Source: JAZNOL01 sp045580815 (GTDB lineage: Bacteria > Bacillota > Clostridia > RUG12999). From it: a stretch of 35,014 nucleotides of DNA. Below are positions 1-7,769 of the stretch, one piece after another. The translations under genes were made by a program, and so were the position numbers. Location: positions 1 to 35,014 of the forward strand of contig JAZNOL010000042.1 of the NCBI GenBank assembly GCA_045580815.1, given 5' to 3'. Below the pieces are notes generated by a model. The model ran no database searches. It was not told where the DNA came from and was given only the letters and a program-made list of their open reading frames with translations. How positions within the stretch are numbered: position 1 is the first letter of the stretch; every line of letters begins with the position of its first letter.

Positions 1-46
1 TTCAAGAAAATACGCCTCTTTTCACTTGAAATTGAGGGATTTGCTT

Positions 47-868
47 TTATTTCAATAAGGCTTCAATCTGAAGCACTGCCGCATCAAGCTCTGCGGTGCT
101 TACTTTGTCCATTTCGCCTTTGTCTGCAAGGCTTGCAACAAGGGAATCCATGGGCATTTTTGCAAGAAGCGGAACGCCGAATTTTTTAGCCGCCTCTTCG
201 GTTTTACCGCTGCCGAAAATTTCAATTTTCTTGCCGCAGTCGGGGCATTTTATATAGCTATAGTTTTCAACAAGACCGATAACCGGAATGTTCATCATTT
301 CTGTCATTTTATAGGATTTTTCAACAATTTCGCCAACTAAATCCTGGGGTGATGTAACAATAATCACACCATCAACGGGAATTGACTGGAACACCGTCAG
401 CGGAACATCGCCTGTGCCCGGAGGCATATCAATAAACAAAACGTCAAGCTCGTTCCACACAACATCTGTCCAGAACTGTTTTATAACGCCGGAAACCATG
501 CTTCCGCGCCAAACAACCGGGTCACCGGGATTGTCAAGCAGAAGATTTACCGACATAACCTGAATATCATTGTGAGTAATTTTGGGGAAAAGTGCGGAAT
601 CTGTGCCCTGCACACCCGGCTCTAACCCGAACATTTTCGGAATTGACGGGCCGAGAACGTCCGCATCAAGAATACCGGTTTTGTATCCCATACGGCTTGC
701 TGCAACAGCCAGCATTGAGGTAACGGTGGATTTGCCCACACCGCCCTTGCCGCTCATAACGCCGATAACCTTTTTGACGCTTGCAAGCTCGTTTAATTTT
801 TCTTTTTGAATTTCACTACAGCTGCCATTGCAGGTGGCAGCATTTGCGCATCCTTCGCAGTTGCTCAT
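47..868 (-). CDS. mrp: Mrp/NBP35 family Fe-S cluster carrier ATPase
   Basis: A 273-aa P-loop ATPase of the Mrp/ApbC/NBP35 family, cytosolic proteins that bind and pass on [4Fe-4S] clusters. The deviant Walker A motif GKGGVGKS lies at residues 40-47, the DMPPGTGD switch motif is in the middle, and a C-terminal CPDC pair (near residue 210) is the usual cluster-binding CxxC. The N terminus is short and Cys-rich (C4, C7, C13, C17), as in many clostridial members, rather than carrying the DUF59 domain of longer homologues. The start is supported by an AGAGGT box 8 nt upstream. A promoter on the same strand reads TTTACA (938-943), 17 bp, TACACT (915-920). It is transcribed alone here. The client proteins cannot be told from the sequence; the hydrogenase 14 kb away is one Fe-S-rich possibility. 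Confidence 0.93.
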   Translation of the reverse strand: MSNCEGCANAATCNGSCSEIQKEKLNELASVKKVIGVMSGKGGVGKSTVTSMLAVAASRMGYKTGILDADVLGPSIPKMFGLEPGVQGTDSALFPKITHNDIQVMSVNLLLDNPGDPVVWRGSMVSGVIKQFWTDVVWNELDVLFIDMPPGTGDVPLTVFQSIPVDGVIIVTSPQDLVGEIVEKSYKMTEMMNIPVIGLVENYSYIKCPDCGKKIEIFGSGKTEEAAKKFGVPLLAKMPMDSLVASLADKGEMDKVSTAELDAAVLQIEALLK

Positions 869-914
869 CTGTAAAGACCTCTTTTCTTCTTTTTCTGCAT
901 AATGCTTCTATTAT

Positions 915-943
915 AGTGTATCACAAATTATCGAATTTGTAAA
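915..943 (-). promoter_or_regulatory. Promoter of mrp
   Basis: On the minus strand, TTTACA (938-943) is separated by 17 bp from TACACT (915-920), with a second TATAAT-like stretch just downstream. It lies about 50 bp ahead of the mrp start. Confidence 0.5.
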
Positions 944-1053
944 TACAAATTCAAAACTTTGGCGTTTTTTATTATAATTTTGGTTTTTTTACCCTTATTT
1001 TTATCATTTGCATAAAAAACAATGTAAATATTTAAAAAAAATAAAAAAATCTC

Positions 1054-1107
1054 TTGACAAATTTGTTCGACAGTTGTAAAATATAATTAGTTCGACAAAT
1101 GTAAAAT
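1054..1107 (+). promoter_or_regulatory. Promoter with two BlaI-like operator boxes
   Basis: TTGACA (1054-1059), 17-bp spacer, TAAAAT (1077-1082) form a near-consensus promoter for the BlaI/M56 operon. Two copies of a 17-bp sequence, TTCGACAGTTGTAAAAT (1066-1082) and TTCGACAAATGTAAAAT (1091-1107), sit in the spacer/-10 and just downstream. Each holds an ACA-NN-TGT dyad (GACAGTTGTA 1069-1078; GACAAATGTA 1094-1103), the core shape of BlaI/MecI operators, with centres 25 bp apart. Autorepression by the first gene of the operon is inferred. Confidence 0.7.
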
Positions 1108-1120
1108 GAGGGAGATAAGT

Positions 1121-1498
1121 ATGGATAACAAGAAAAAACTACCGGAATGTGAACTTGAAATAATGATGATTATCTGGAATGCCAAAGCTTTGCCTGTCAC
1201 GTCCGATTACATAATGGAAAATATCAATAAAACATGGAATAAAACTACTGTGCTCAATTTTTTAACCCGTCTTTGCGAGCGTGGATTTCTATCCTGCGAA
1301 AAAGAGGGGAGACACAACGTTTATATGCCTCTTGTTAGAAAAAGCGACTATCGACGCAAAGAAAGCCGCAATTTTTTGAAAAAGCTGTATAACAACTCGG
1401 TAACAAAACTTGTGGCAACGCTTGTGCAGTCGGGGGATATAAGTGACGAAGAGCTTGACGAGCTTGAGCGGTTTATTACGGAGGCAAAAGATAAATGA
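1121..1498 (+). CDS. BlaI/MecI/CopY family transcriptional repressor
   Basis: A winged-helix repressor of the Penicillinase_R family, about 125 aa, the usual length. The N-terminal half carries the helix-turn-helix (LPECELEIMMIIWNAKALPV, then a recognition region around WNKTTVLNFLTRLCERGFL); the C-terminal half (KSDYRRKESRNFLKKLYNN onward) is the dimerisation and protease-cleavage region of BlaI-type proteins. The start chosen is ATG at 1121 because GGGAG at 1110-1114 is well spaced; an upstream in-frame ATG at 1106 would place that box inside the gene. It overlaps the M56 protease gene by 4 bp (ATGA), the standard BlaI-BlaR1 pairing. The family senses beta-lactams, or in other lineages other envelope signals, through the partner protease. 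No beta-lactamase gene is adjacent, so the regulated target is unknown. Confidence 0.9.
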   Translation: MDNKKKLPECELEIMMIIWNAKALPVTSDYIMENINKTWNKTTVLNFLTRLCERGFLSCEKEGRHNVYMPLVRKSDYRRKESRNFLKKLYNNSVTKLVATLVQSGDISDEELDELERFITEAKDK

Positions 1499-2265
1499 AA
1501 ATTGAAAATATTTTAATTATCTCGCTGTCCTGCACGGTGGTGATTCTGCTTCTTTTGCTTTTGCGTCCGTTTACCGACAGGCGTTACAGCACAAAATGGC
1601 GGTACTTTGTGTGGCTTATAATTGCATTGCGGCTTGCCATTCCGTTTCGGATTGAGATTGAAGAACCGCCGGTAAGTATTCCAGTCAAGAATTATAATTT
1701 CGTGCTGACACCAAATGAAGAAAGTGGAATTTCACTTATGGATGAAAAAGAGCAGGCGGAATATCAGCCGAAAAATCCTGCTGCTTCTGCGGACGGAGCA
1801 ACTATTGCCACTCTTGACGAAGTGATTTTTGAAATATGGCTTGTGGGTGCAATCGCATTCTTTGCCTTTCACATTATCAGCCTTATCGCTTTCCGCATAA
1901 AAATAAAACCGCACATGCAGCAGAAAGAAAAGTATGTATATTTCTGTGACAAAATAAACACCCCGATGATGGTAGGATTTTTTAAACCAACGGTGCTTTT
2001 GCCCGATAAAAATTACAGCAACGACGAGCTTGAACTTATAATCCGCCATGAAATGACGCATTTTAAACGGCTTGATGTGTGGTATAAGCTGCTGATGATG
2101 CTTGCAAACGCCATGCACTGGTTTAACCCGGTGGTCTATCTGATGACACGCACGGCAACACGTGATATGGAATATTTTTGCGATGATACAGTGGTTAAAA
2201 ACGCTGATGCGGAATATAAAAAGAACTATTCGCTTGCAATTCTGAAATCTATGAGAAAGGACTGA
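1495..2265 (+). CDS. M56 family (BlaR1/MecR1-like) membrane metalloprotease, short form
   Basis: An integral-membrane zinc protease that on signal would inactivate the BlaI-type repressor encoded just upstream. Residues 1-25 and about 32-52 are hydrophobic helices, another follows a cytosolic/loop segment (IFEIWLVGAIAFFAFHIISLIAF), and the gluzincin motif HEMTH with the following FKRLDVW is clear, as is NAMHWFNPVVYLM. The protein ends at residue 256 right after the M56 core (YSLAILKSMRKD). In full-length BlaR1-like proteins the chain continues with a conserved stretch like 'PMLSTSFSGNAKEAKTRF' and a fourth helix. Here that stretch begins the next reading frame (starting 2270), so the receptor is either naturally split or interrupted by a frameshift. 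Confidence 0.85.
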   Translation: MKIENILIISLSCTVVILLLLLLRPFTDRRYSTKWRYFVWLIIALRLAIPFRIEIEEPPVSIPVKNYNFVLTPNEESGISLMDEKEQAEYQPKNPAASADGATIATLDEVIFEIWLVGAIAFFAFHIISLIAFRIKIKPHMQQKEKYVYFCDKINTPMMVGFFKPTVLLPDKNYSNDELELIIRHEMTHFKRLDVWYKLLMMLANAMHWFNPVVYLMTRTATRDMEYFCDDTVVKNADAEYKKNYSLAILKSMRKD

Positions 2266-2269
2266 TTTT

Positions 2270-3298
2270 ATGAAAAAAACATTAAGACCTCCCATGCTGT
2301 CAACATCCTTTTCGGGAAATGCCAAAGAGGCGAAAACCCGTTTTGACAACATTTTAAACGGCAAAAAGAAAACCGGCATTATTATTTTCTGCATTGCAGT
2401 TGCTGTCATCGCTATAGCCGGATTTTGTTTCGGTTTTTCAAATCCGGCACCCACTTACGAAAAAAGTGCGGTTTTAAAATCAGACGGACACATATATTAT
2501 GACGAAGCATTAACCACTTCTGCGTATGAACTCGAAAAAAACGATTTGCTTGAAATACTTTACGAAACAGATGGTGCGTATTATGTTCGCCGGGCGGTTA
2601 TGGATATTCCTGCGGCAGAGGGCTACGTTGCAAAAACAGCGGTTTCATTTGAGTTTAAAACCGCAAACCAAGGTATTTTAAACGGATGCGATATTTACAA
2701 CTCGCCCGACGAAACAGATATTTACGAAACAAACAGTCCAAGCGGCAGAGTGTGTGCTGTTTACGAAACCTCGGGCGATTATACAAAAGTCAGTTTGATT
2801 GGTGGCGTGGACGACAAGTGGGTTAAAACCGAAAACATATCTTATGACATAGCCGCAAAAGAAAAACAGGGCGAAAACTATTCTGCCGTATGGGATTTTA
2901 TGCAGACAGAATTTCGCAAAACCTATTCAAAATATTATGACGGTGTATATGTGGACAAAATCAGCAATTATACCGAGAATTTTGACGAAAACACGGGCAA
3001 ACTTGAAGCAGAGTTTTTTATGACTGGGCGGCACCGCAATTATTATAAGGACCCGGACGCGGTTGAATACATAAAAGAAGCCAAAACAAATGGAAGTAAG
3101 CATTATTTAACATATTACAACGAGTATAACATGATGCATGATGCAAATTTTCATTTAAAACTTGTTGCGACGGTTGAGAACGGCAAAATCAACGGCGAAA
3201 CAGCACAAATTTACAGCAATGCTTCTCCGAAAGGAATTAGCTGGAGTTTGCTTGAGAAAAATTTCGGCAACTTTATAATGAGCGAGAACGAGGAGTGA
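2270..3298 (+). CDS. Membrane-anchored protein with SH3-like repeats; detached C-terminal part of BlaR1-like receptor
   Basis: 342 aa. Residues about 7-30 (PPMLSTSFSGNAKEAKTRF...) match the segment that normally follows the M56 peptidase core in BlaR1-like proteins. Then comes one transmembrane helix (about residues 36-57), followed by a predicted extracellular region. That region appears to hold two SH3b-like units (around 65-125 and 130-195), judged by spacing of short beta-like segments (VLKSDGHIYYDEA, GCDIYNSPDETDIY), and a C-terminal domain of unknown type. It starts 4 bp after the protease stop, in the +1 frame relative to it, with its own AGAAAGGA box 8 nt upstream of ATG, so independent translation is plausible. 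The extracellular part would be the signal sensor in place of a penicillin-binding domain. Assignment as the other half of the receptor is an inference from position and the conserved junction. Confidence 0.7.
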   Translation: MKKTLRPPMLSTSFSGNAKEAKTRFDNILNGKKKTGIIIFCIAVAVIAIAGFCFGFSNPAPTYEKSAVLKSDGHIYYDEALTTSAYELEKNDLLEILYETDGAYYVRRAVMDIPAAEGYVAKTAVSFEFKTANQGILNGCDIYNSPDETDIYETNSPSGRVCAVYETSGDYTKVSLIGGVDDKWVKTENISYDIAAKEKQGENYSAVWDFMQTEFRKTYSKYYDGVYVDKISNYTENFDENTGKLEAEFFMTGRHRNYYKDPDAVEYIKEAKTNGSKHYLTYYNEYNMMHDANFHLKLVATVENGKINGETAQIYSNASPKGISWSLLEKNFGNFIMSENEE

Positions 3299-3302
3299 TT
3301 TT

Positions 3303-4148
3303 ATGAAAAAATTAAAGGTTTTAATGCTTGCGGTTATTGTGGTTCTATTTTCCGGGATACTTACATCCTGCGAAAAAGAGATAACTTTGCAAAATCCCGC
3401 AAGTTCCGACGACACCAAACAACAAAGCCCGGCAGACCCTATATCAAGAGCAATTTTTGAAAACCACAATGACACTTATATGTTTGGTGAATGTGCCGGC
3501 GAGGGACATATTATCATTGATGAAGAAGAAACACCGGACGGAGGCAAAATTGTGTATGCTTTTACCATGTACGGGCAGTACGGTTTTGAAAACGGTGCAT
3601 TTATAAAGGTTTTGGGCAGCGGAAAAATTCCGGTGCGCATTACCTTTGACAAGGACGGAAACGTGACCGAATACAAAGAGCCTCTTGACGGCAGTATGTG
3701 GAAACCATCTGTTGAAGAAATTTTCCCCAAAAAGTATCATGGAAGAATTTTTGCAGATAACGGAAAAGAATACGATGAATTAAGATTACAGGAACGTGCC
3801 TATGCACAGGCATATCTTGACAAAATCGGCAGAGTCGCACGTATTGGAGAGTATGCGGATATAGAACATAAAATTCCGGAGATGCACGTTGAAGCCTCAA
3901 ACAAGCTGCTTGAATATTTTGGTGAGTATCCCTACTGGATTGGCACGCTTGAAAAAATTGAGGACGGAGTGCGGTACGTCTATGAAAAGAAAACCGAGGA
4001 AAAATCCGGCGGTGATGCACTTGTGACGTTTTTAAAATACGAATACGACAGCGGCAAGGTTGTAGAAGAAACGGTTATATCTGTTGAAAACGGAGAGCTT
4101 GTGTATCTCAAAGGCACACCCCGTTATAAAAGCAAAATAAAAGGTTAA
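3303..4148 (+). CDS. Lipoprotein of unknown function
   Basis: 281 aa with a type II signal peptide: MKKLKVLM, hydrophobic stretch, lipobox LTSC (Cys about residue 23), then a polar linker. This predicts lipid attachment at the outer face of the membrane. I do not recognise the mature domain; it is acidic, rich in Lys/Glu/Tyr, with no visible catalytic motif. The gene begins 4 bp after the preceding stop, and the junction (GAGGAG box, then TGATTTTATGAAAAAA) is almost identical to the junction before the preceding gene. That makes it the fourth gene of the BlaI/M56 operon. It may act with the extracellular sensor or be the regulated output; nothing in the sequence decides. Confidence 0.75.
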   Translation: MKKLKVLMLAVIVVLFSGILTSCEKEITLQNPASSDDTKQQSPADPISRAIFENHNDTYMFGECAGEGHIIIDEEETPDGGKIVYAFTMYGQYGFENGAFIKVLGSGKIPVRITFDKDGNVTEYKEPLDGSMWKPSVEEIFPKKYHGRIFADNGKEYDELRLQERAYAQAYLDKIGRVARIGEYADIEHKIPEMHVEASNKLLEYFGEYPYWIGTLEKIEDGVRYVYEKKTEEKSGGDALVTFLKYEYDSGKVVEETVISVENGELVYLKGTPRYKSKIKG

Positions 4149-4180
4149 TACAAGGTAAATAAAGAGGCTATCTCTTTTAA

Positions 4181-4383
4181 ACAGAGCCTTCCATTGTGTG
4201 GGGAGGTGTCACGGCGTAAGACGTGACGGGGGAGTAGTTCGTACATTTTCTCTCCCTCCGTCAAAACCTACGGTTTTGCCACCGTCTCGCTGCGGATCGG
4301 TCACGCACGGCTCTGACAGTTCCCCGAATTGTCATTCACTACCGTGCGAGCTTTGTGCCTCGTCAGAGGGAGGTAAGGAACAG
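4181..4383. repeat. Palindrome-rich interspersed repeat (MITE-like)
   Basis: A non-coding block, visibly richer in G+C than its flanks, with nested inverted repeats: GTCACG/CGTGAC (4208-4213 with 4222-4227), AAAACC/GGTTTT (4263-4268 with 4272-4277), CGCACGG/CCGTGCG (4304-4310 with 4343-4349), and outer CTCCCTC/GAGGGAG (4252-4258 with 4367-4373). The style resembles short non-autonomous repeats scattered through many Ruminococcaceae-type genomes. An 85-codon open frame over it (4198-4455, +) is an artefact of the repeat. Copy number elsewhere cannot be judged from this window. Confidence 0.55.
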
Positions 4384-4393
4384 TACAGCATTA

Positions 4394-4425
4394 AATCGGG
4401 ACGATGCGAAAACATCGTCCCGATT
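4394..4425 (-). terminator. Terminator at the end of the his operon
   Basis: A perfect 13-bp stem AATCGGGACGATG / CATCGTCCCGATT with a 6-nt loop, ending 4 bp beyond the hisIE stop. The plus strand has a short T-run (ACTTTT) after the stem and the minus strand a weaker one, so it may act in both directions. Confidence 0.75.
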
Positions 4426-4429
4426 ACTT

Positions 4430-5080
4430 TTACTGTGTCATTTTTTCCTGTTTAACTTTTTTGTCAATAACGTGGCGTGATGCCAGCTCTTTGTGAATAT
4501 CTTCAAGAGAAATTCCCATTTCTATCATAAGAACCATCACATGATACGCCAAATCGGCAATTTCGTAAACGGTTTCTTTTTTATCGTCGGCTTTTGCCGC
4601 AATAATAACCTCGGTGCATTCCTCGCCCACTTTTTTAAGAATTTTATCAAGCCCTTTTTCAAACAGATATGTTGTGTAGGAACCCTCTTTTTTATCGGTT
4701 TTTCTGCCCTTTATCAGCTCCATGAGTCCCTCGTAGGAAAATTCCTGAAGCTCGTCGCTTTCCCACATGGGATTTTCAAAACAGGAATCTGTGCCCATGT
4801 GACATGCCGGACCGTCTTTTTCAACCATCACAACAAGTGCGTCCTTGTCGCAATCGGCTGTTATTGAAACAATGTGCTGATAATTCCCGCTGGTTTCGCC
4901 TTTAAGCCAAAGCTCCTGACGTGACCGGCTGAAAAAGCAGGTAAGCCCTTTTTCCATAGAAATTTCAAGGCTTTCTTTGTTCATATACGCAAGGGTCAGC
5001 ACCTTTTTTGAAACAGCATCAACCACAATTGCAGGTATCAGCCCTTTTTCATCGAATTTAAGTTCGTTTATGTTAATCAT
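4430..5080 (-). CDS. hisIE: Bifunctional phosphoribosyl-AMP cyclohydrolase / phosphoribosyl-ATP pyrophosphatase
   Basis: 216 aa, the normal size of the fused enzyme for steps 2 and 3 of histidine synthesis. The HisI (cyclohydrolase) domain fills about residues 1-110, with the metal-site regions DCDKDAL and GPACHMGTDSCF and the RQELWLKGETSGN signature. The HisE (pyrophosphohydrolase, MazG-like all-helical) domain fills about 115-205, with KVGEECTEVIIAAK and EIADLAYHVMVLM, which supply the acidic metal ligands. It is the last gene of the operon, 13 bp after hisF, and is followed at once by a strong hairpin terminator. Confidence 0.96.
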   Translation of the reverse strand: MININELKFDEKGLIPAIVVDAVSKKVLTLAYMNKESLEISMEKGLTCFFSRSRQELWLKGETSGNYQHIVSITADCDKDALVVMVEKDGPACHMGTDSCFENPMWESDELQEFSYEGLMELIKGRKTDKKEGSYTTYLFEKGLDKILKKVGEECTEVIIAAKADDKKETVYEIADLAYHVMVLMIEMGISLEDIHKELASRHVIDKKVKQEKMTQ

Positions 5081-5093
5081 TTTATTCTCTCCT

Positions 5094-5852
5094 TTATAAT
5101 CTCACCGGAATACCGTTTTCTTTCAGCACAGATTTCAAATCCTTTATATCAACCTCGCCGAAATGGAAAATCGATGCTGCAAGCCCTGCGTCAACACCGG
5201 GCAAGGTTTTAAACAGCTTTGTAAAATCGTCTATACAGCCGGCACCGCCGGAGGCAATAACAGGCACATTTACCGCATTGCACACCGCATCAAGCATCTC
5301 AAGGTCAAAACCGCCTTTTACGCCGTCTGTGTCGATTGAGTTTAAAACAACCTCACCGGCACCGTTGTCAACGCACCGTTTTATCCAGCTGATAGCTTCC
5401 ATGCCGGTGTTTTCTCTGCCGCCTTTGGCAAACACTCTGAAAACTCCGTCAACACGTTTTACGTCAGCGGAAATTACAACGCACTGGTCGCCGTATAATT
5501 TTGCCGCCTGATAAATCAAATCCGGATTTTTTATTGCTCCGGAATTTACACTTACCTTGACCGCACCGCATTTAAGAACGCGGTCGAAATCATCCACGGT
5601 GTTTATTCCGCCGCCAACTGTGAGTGGAATAAAAATTGTTTCTGCCACTTTTTTAAGAATATCTGTAAACAGCGCTCTGCCCTCTGCGGAAGCGGTTATG
5701 TCGTAAAAAACAAGCTCGTCTGCACCGCCATCGCTGTAAAATTTGGCAAGCTCCACAGGTGAGGAAACATCAGAAAGCCCCTCAAAATTAACGCCTTTTA
5801 CAACACGTCCGTTTTTTACGTCAAGGCATGGAATTATTCGTTTTGTAATCAT
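5094..5852 (-). CDS. hisF: Imidazole glycerol phosphate synthase, cyclase subunit
   Basis: 252 aa (beta/alpha)8 barrel that closes the imidazole ring using ammonia delivered by HisH. Visible signatures: IIPCLDVKNGRVVKG at the N terminus (catalytic Asp near residue 11), TVGGGI, the second catalytic Asp in VVISADVKRVDG (about 130), and the phosphate-binding ASGGAG. The start overlaps the hisA stop by 4 bp (ATGA), which suggests translational coupling. Full length with no anomalies. Confidence 0.97.
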   Translation of the reverse strand: MITKRIIPCLDVKNGRVVKGVNFEGLSDVSSPVELAKFYSDGGADELVFYDITASAEGRALFTDILKKVAETIFIPLTVGGGINTVDDFDRVLKCGAVKVSVNSGAIKNPDLIYQAAKLYGDQCVVISADVKRVDGVFRVFAKGGRENTGMEAISWIKRCVDNGAGEVVLNSIDTDGVKGGFDLEMLDAVCNAVNVPVIASGGAGCIDDFTKLFKTLPGVDAGLAASIFHFGEVDIKDLKSVLKENGIPVRL

Positions 5853-6562
5853 TTTGCCACCTCGATTGCTTCGCTTAAGGAAATTGCACCCGTATAATAG
5901 GCTTTGCCGATAATTGCACCGTAAATGTCAAGCTCACGCAGACGTTTTACATCGTCAATGGACGAAACGCCGCCGGATGCAGTAATCTGTACGTCAAATT
6001 TTTCGCAAAGCTCACGGTATAGGGCGTGGTTTGTGCCTTGCATGGCACCGTCTTTTGAAATGTCGGTGCAGATAAGGGTTGTAACACCAATATTTTTCAT
6101 TTTTTCGCAAAAATCAAAACAGCTGTATGCAGATTTTTCCGTCCAGCCCTTGATTGCTACAAATCCGTCTTTTATATCAACGCCAACGGCAATTTTGTCA
6201 CCGTATTTTTCAACCGCTTTTTTAAGAAATTCCTCATTCTCAACGGCGGCTGTGCCTAAAATAACACGGTCTGTGCCGATTGAAATATATTTGTCAACAA
6301 CCTCCATACTGCGGATTCCGCCGCCAACCTCGGTGAAAAGTCCGGTGTTTTTTATAATGCTTTCTATAACCGAAATGTTGGGCGTATCGCCTGTTTTTGC
6401 ACCCTCAAGGTCAACAATATGGATGTGCTTTGCACCGCTTTTTTCAAAATCCCACGCAATTTCAACAGGATTTTCGCTGTAAACGGTCATTTTGTCGTAT
6501 TCGCCTTTTAAAAGACGAACAGCCTTTTTTTCGTATAAATCTATTGCAGGAAATATAAACAT
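5849..6562 (-). CDS. hisA: 1-(5-phosphoribosyl)-5-[(5-phosphoribosylamino)methylideneamino]imidazole-4-carboxamide isomerase (ProFAR isomerase)
   Basis: 237 aa barrel enzyme, paralogous to HisF, for the Amadori rearrangement in step 4. It begins FIFPAIDLYEKKAVRLLKGE, the HisA start with catalytic Asp in AIDL, and has EVGGGIRS and TASGGVSSIDD phosphate-binding loops and the second acidic residue in CTDISKDGAMQGTN. Two bp separate it from the hisH stop and it overlaps hisF by 4 bp. Confidence 0.96.
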   Translation of the reverse strand: MFIFPAIDLYEKKAVRLLKGEYDKMTVYSENPVEIAWDFEKSGAKHIHIVDLEGAKTGDTPNISVIESIIKNTGLFTEVGGGIRSMEVVDKYISIGTDRVILGTAAVENEEFLKKAVEKYGDKIAVGVDIKDGFVAIKGWTEKSAYSCFDFCEKMKNIGVTTLICTDISKDGAMQGTNHALYRELCEKFDVQITASGGVSSIDDVKRLRELDIYGAIIGKAYYTGAISLSEAIEVAK

Positions 6563-6564
6563 TT

Positions 6565-7182
6565 TTACACCTCAATTTCACAAAACGCACGCAGAATTTG
6601 CAGCCCGACCTCACCGCTTTTTTCAGGGTGAAACTGGCATCCGAAAACGTTGCCGCTTTCAACCGCCGCAGTAAGCTCTGCACCGTACTCTGTTGTTGCA
6701 GACACGCTTTTTTCGCAGTTTGCGCCGTAAAATGAATGTACAAAATAAACGTGGTCGCCGTCTTTTAAATATTTGAAAATTTTTGATTTTTCGCCTTTGA
6801 AAGTCAGGGCGTTCCAGCCGATGTGAGGGATTTTTAAGTTTTTGGGAATAACGTCCGCAATCGGGCGGATTTCGCCTTTTATAAGTCCAAGTCCCTCGTG
6901 CTCACCGTATTCAAAGCTCTTTTCAAAAAGAAGCTGCATACCAAGGCAAATTCCAAGCAGAGGCTTGCCTTTTTTTGTTTCGTTTATAACAACGTCGCCA
7001 AGTCCCGATTCTTTTAGTTTTTTTGCCGCATCGCCAAAAGCACCTACGCCGGGCAGAATTATTCTGCTTGCTTTTTCAATTTCAGCTTTGTCGCCGGTAA
7101 CAACCGCCTGCACGCCAATAGCCGCAAAAGAGCTTTTAAGGGAAAACAGGTTGCCCACGCCGTAATCTACAATCGCAACCAT
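6565..7182 (-). CDS. hisH: Imidazole glycerol phosphate synthase, glutamine amidotransferase subunit
   Basis: 205 aa class I glutamine amidotransferase that hydrolyses glutamine and channels ammonia to HisF. The nucleophile Cys79 sits in LLGICLGMQLLFE; the His-Glu pair is in CQFHPEKSG near the C terminus; the oxyanion-strand region LPGVGAFG is present. The start codon shares one base with the hisB stop (TAATG). Confidence 0.96.
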   Translation of the reverse strand: MVAIVDYGVGNLFSLKSSFAAIGVQAVVTGDKAEIEKASRIILPGVGAFGDAAKKLKESGLGDVVINETKKGKPLLGICLGMQLLFEKSFEYGEHEGLGLIKGEIRPIADVIPKNLKIPHIGWNALTFKGEKSKIFKYLKDGDHVYFVHSFYGANCEKSVSATTEYGAELTAAVESGNVFGCQFHPEKSGEVGLQILRAFCEIEV

Positions 7183-7769
7183 TAAATCACTCCTTTTGTG
7201 GACGGTATATCGTCAGCAAAATCCTTGTCAACAGAAACCGCTGTTTTAAGGCTTCTTGCAACGGATTTGAACGTTCCTTCAATAATATGGTGAGAATTTG
7301 TGCCCGCAAGCTGTTTTATGTGCAGATTGCATTTTGCACTTCTGACAAAAGCAAGCCAGAACTCCTCTGTCAGCTCGGTGTCAAAGGTGCCCACTTTCTG
7401 CATGGGGATTTCAAGCCCATAGCCGAGATAGCTTCTGCCCGACAGGTCAACAGCAGACAGAATAAGGGTTTCGTCCATGGGAAGCACGGTGTCACCGTAG
7501 CGTACAATGCCTTTTTTGTCGCCAAGAGCATCGGCAAACGCATCACCAAGAGCAATGCCGATGTCTTCAACGGTGTGGTGGTCATCAACATAAGTGTCGC
7601 CTTTGCAGCTTACACTAAGGTCAAATCTGCCGTGCTTTGCAAAAAGTGTCAGCATATGGTCTAAAAATCCGCATCCGCTGTCGATTTTGCTTTCGCCCCT
7701 GCCGTCAAGATTTATTTTAAGCTGTATATCGGTTTCTGCGGTTTTTCTGTTTATTTCGGAAATTCTCAT
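7182..7769 (-). CDS. hisB: Imidazoleglycerol-phosphate dehydratase, monofunctional
   Basis: 195 aa, the size of the stand-alone dehydratase, without the histidinol-phosphatase domain found in enterobacterial HisB. Metal-binding motifs are clear: GFLDHMLTLFAKHG, DDHHTVEDIGI and TNSHHIIEGTFK. It overlaps hisC by 4 bp (ATGA) and hisH by 1 bp. Because it is monofunctional, histidinol-phosphate phosphatase must come from another gene, and none is in this operon. Confidence 0.97.
   Translation of the reverse strand: MRISEINRKTAETDIQLKINLDGRGESKIDSGCGFLDHMLTLFAKHGRFDLSVSCKGDTYVDDHHTVEDIGIALGDAFADALGDKKGIVRYGDTVLPMDETLILSAVDLSGRSYLGYGLEIPMQKVGTFDTELTEEFWLAFVRSAKCNLHIKQLAGTNSHHIIEGTFKSVARSLKTAVSVDKDFADDIPSTKGVI

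Noticed and set aside
4198..4455. 85-codon plus-strand ORF over the repeat
   Set aside because: It runs through nested palindromes and the his terminator, has no ribosome binding site, and its composition (Pro/Ser/Cys-rich) is that of a read-through of the repeat.
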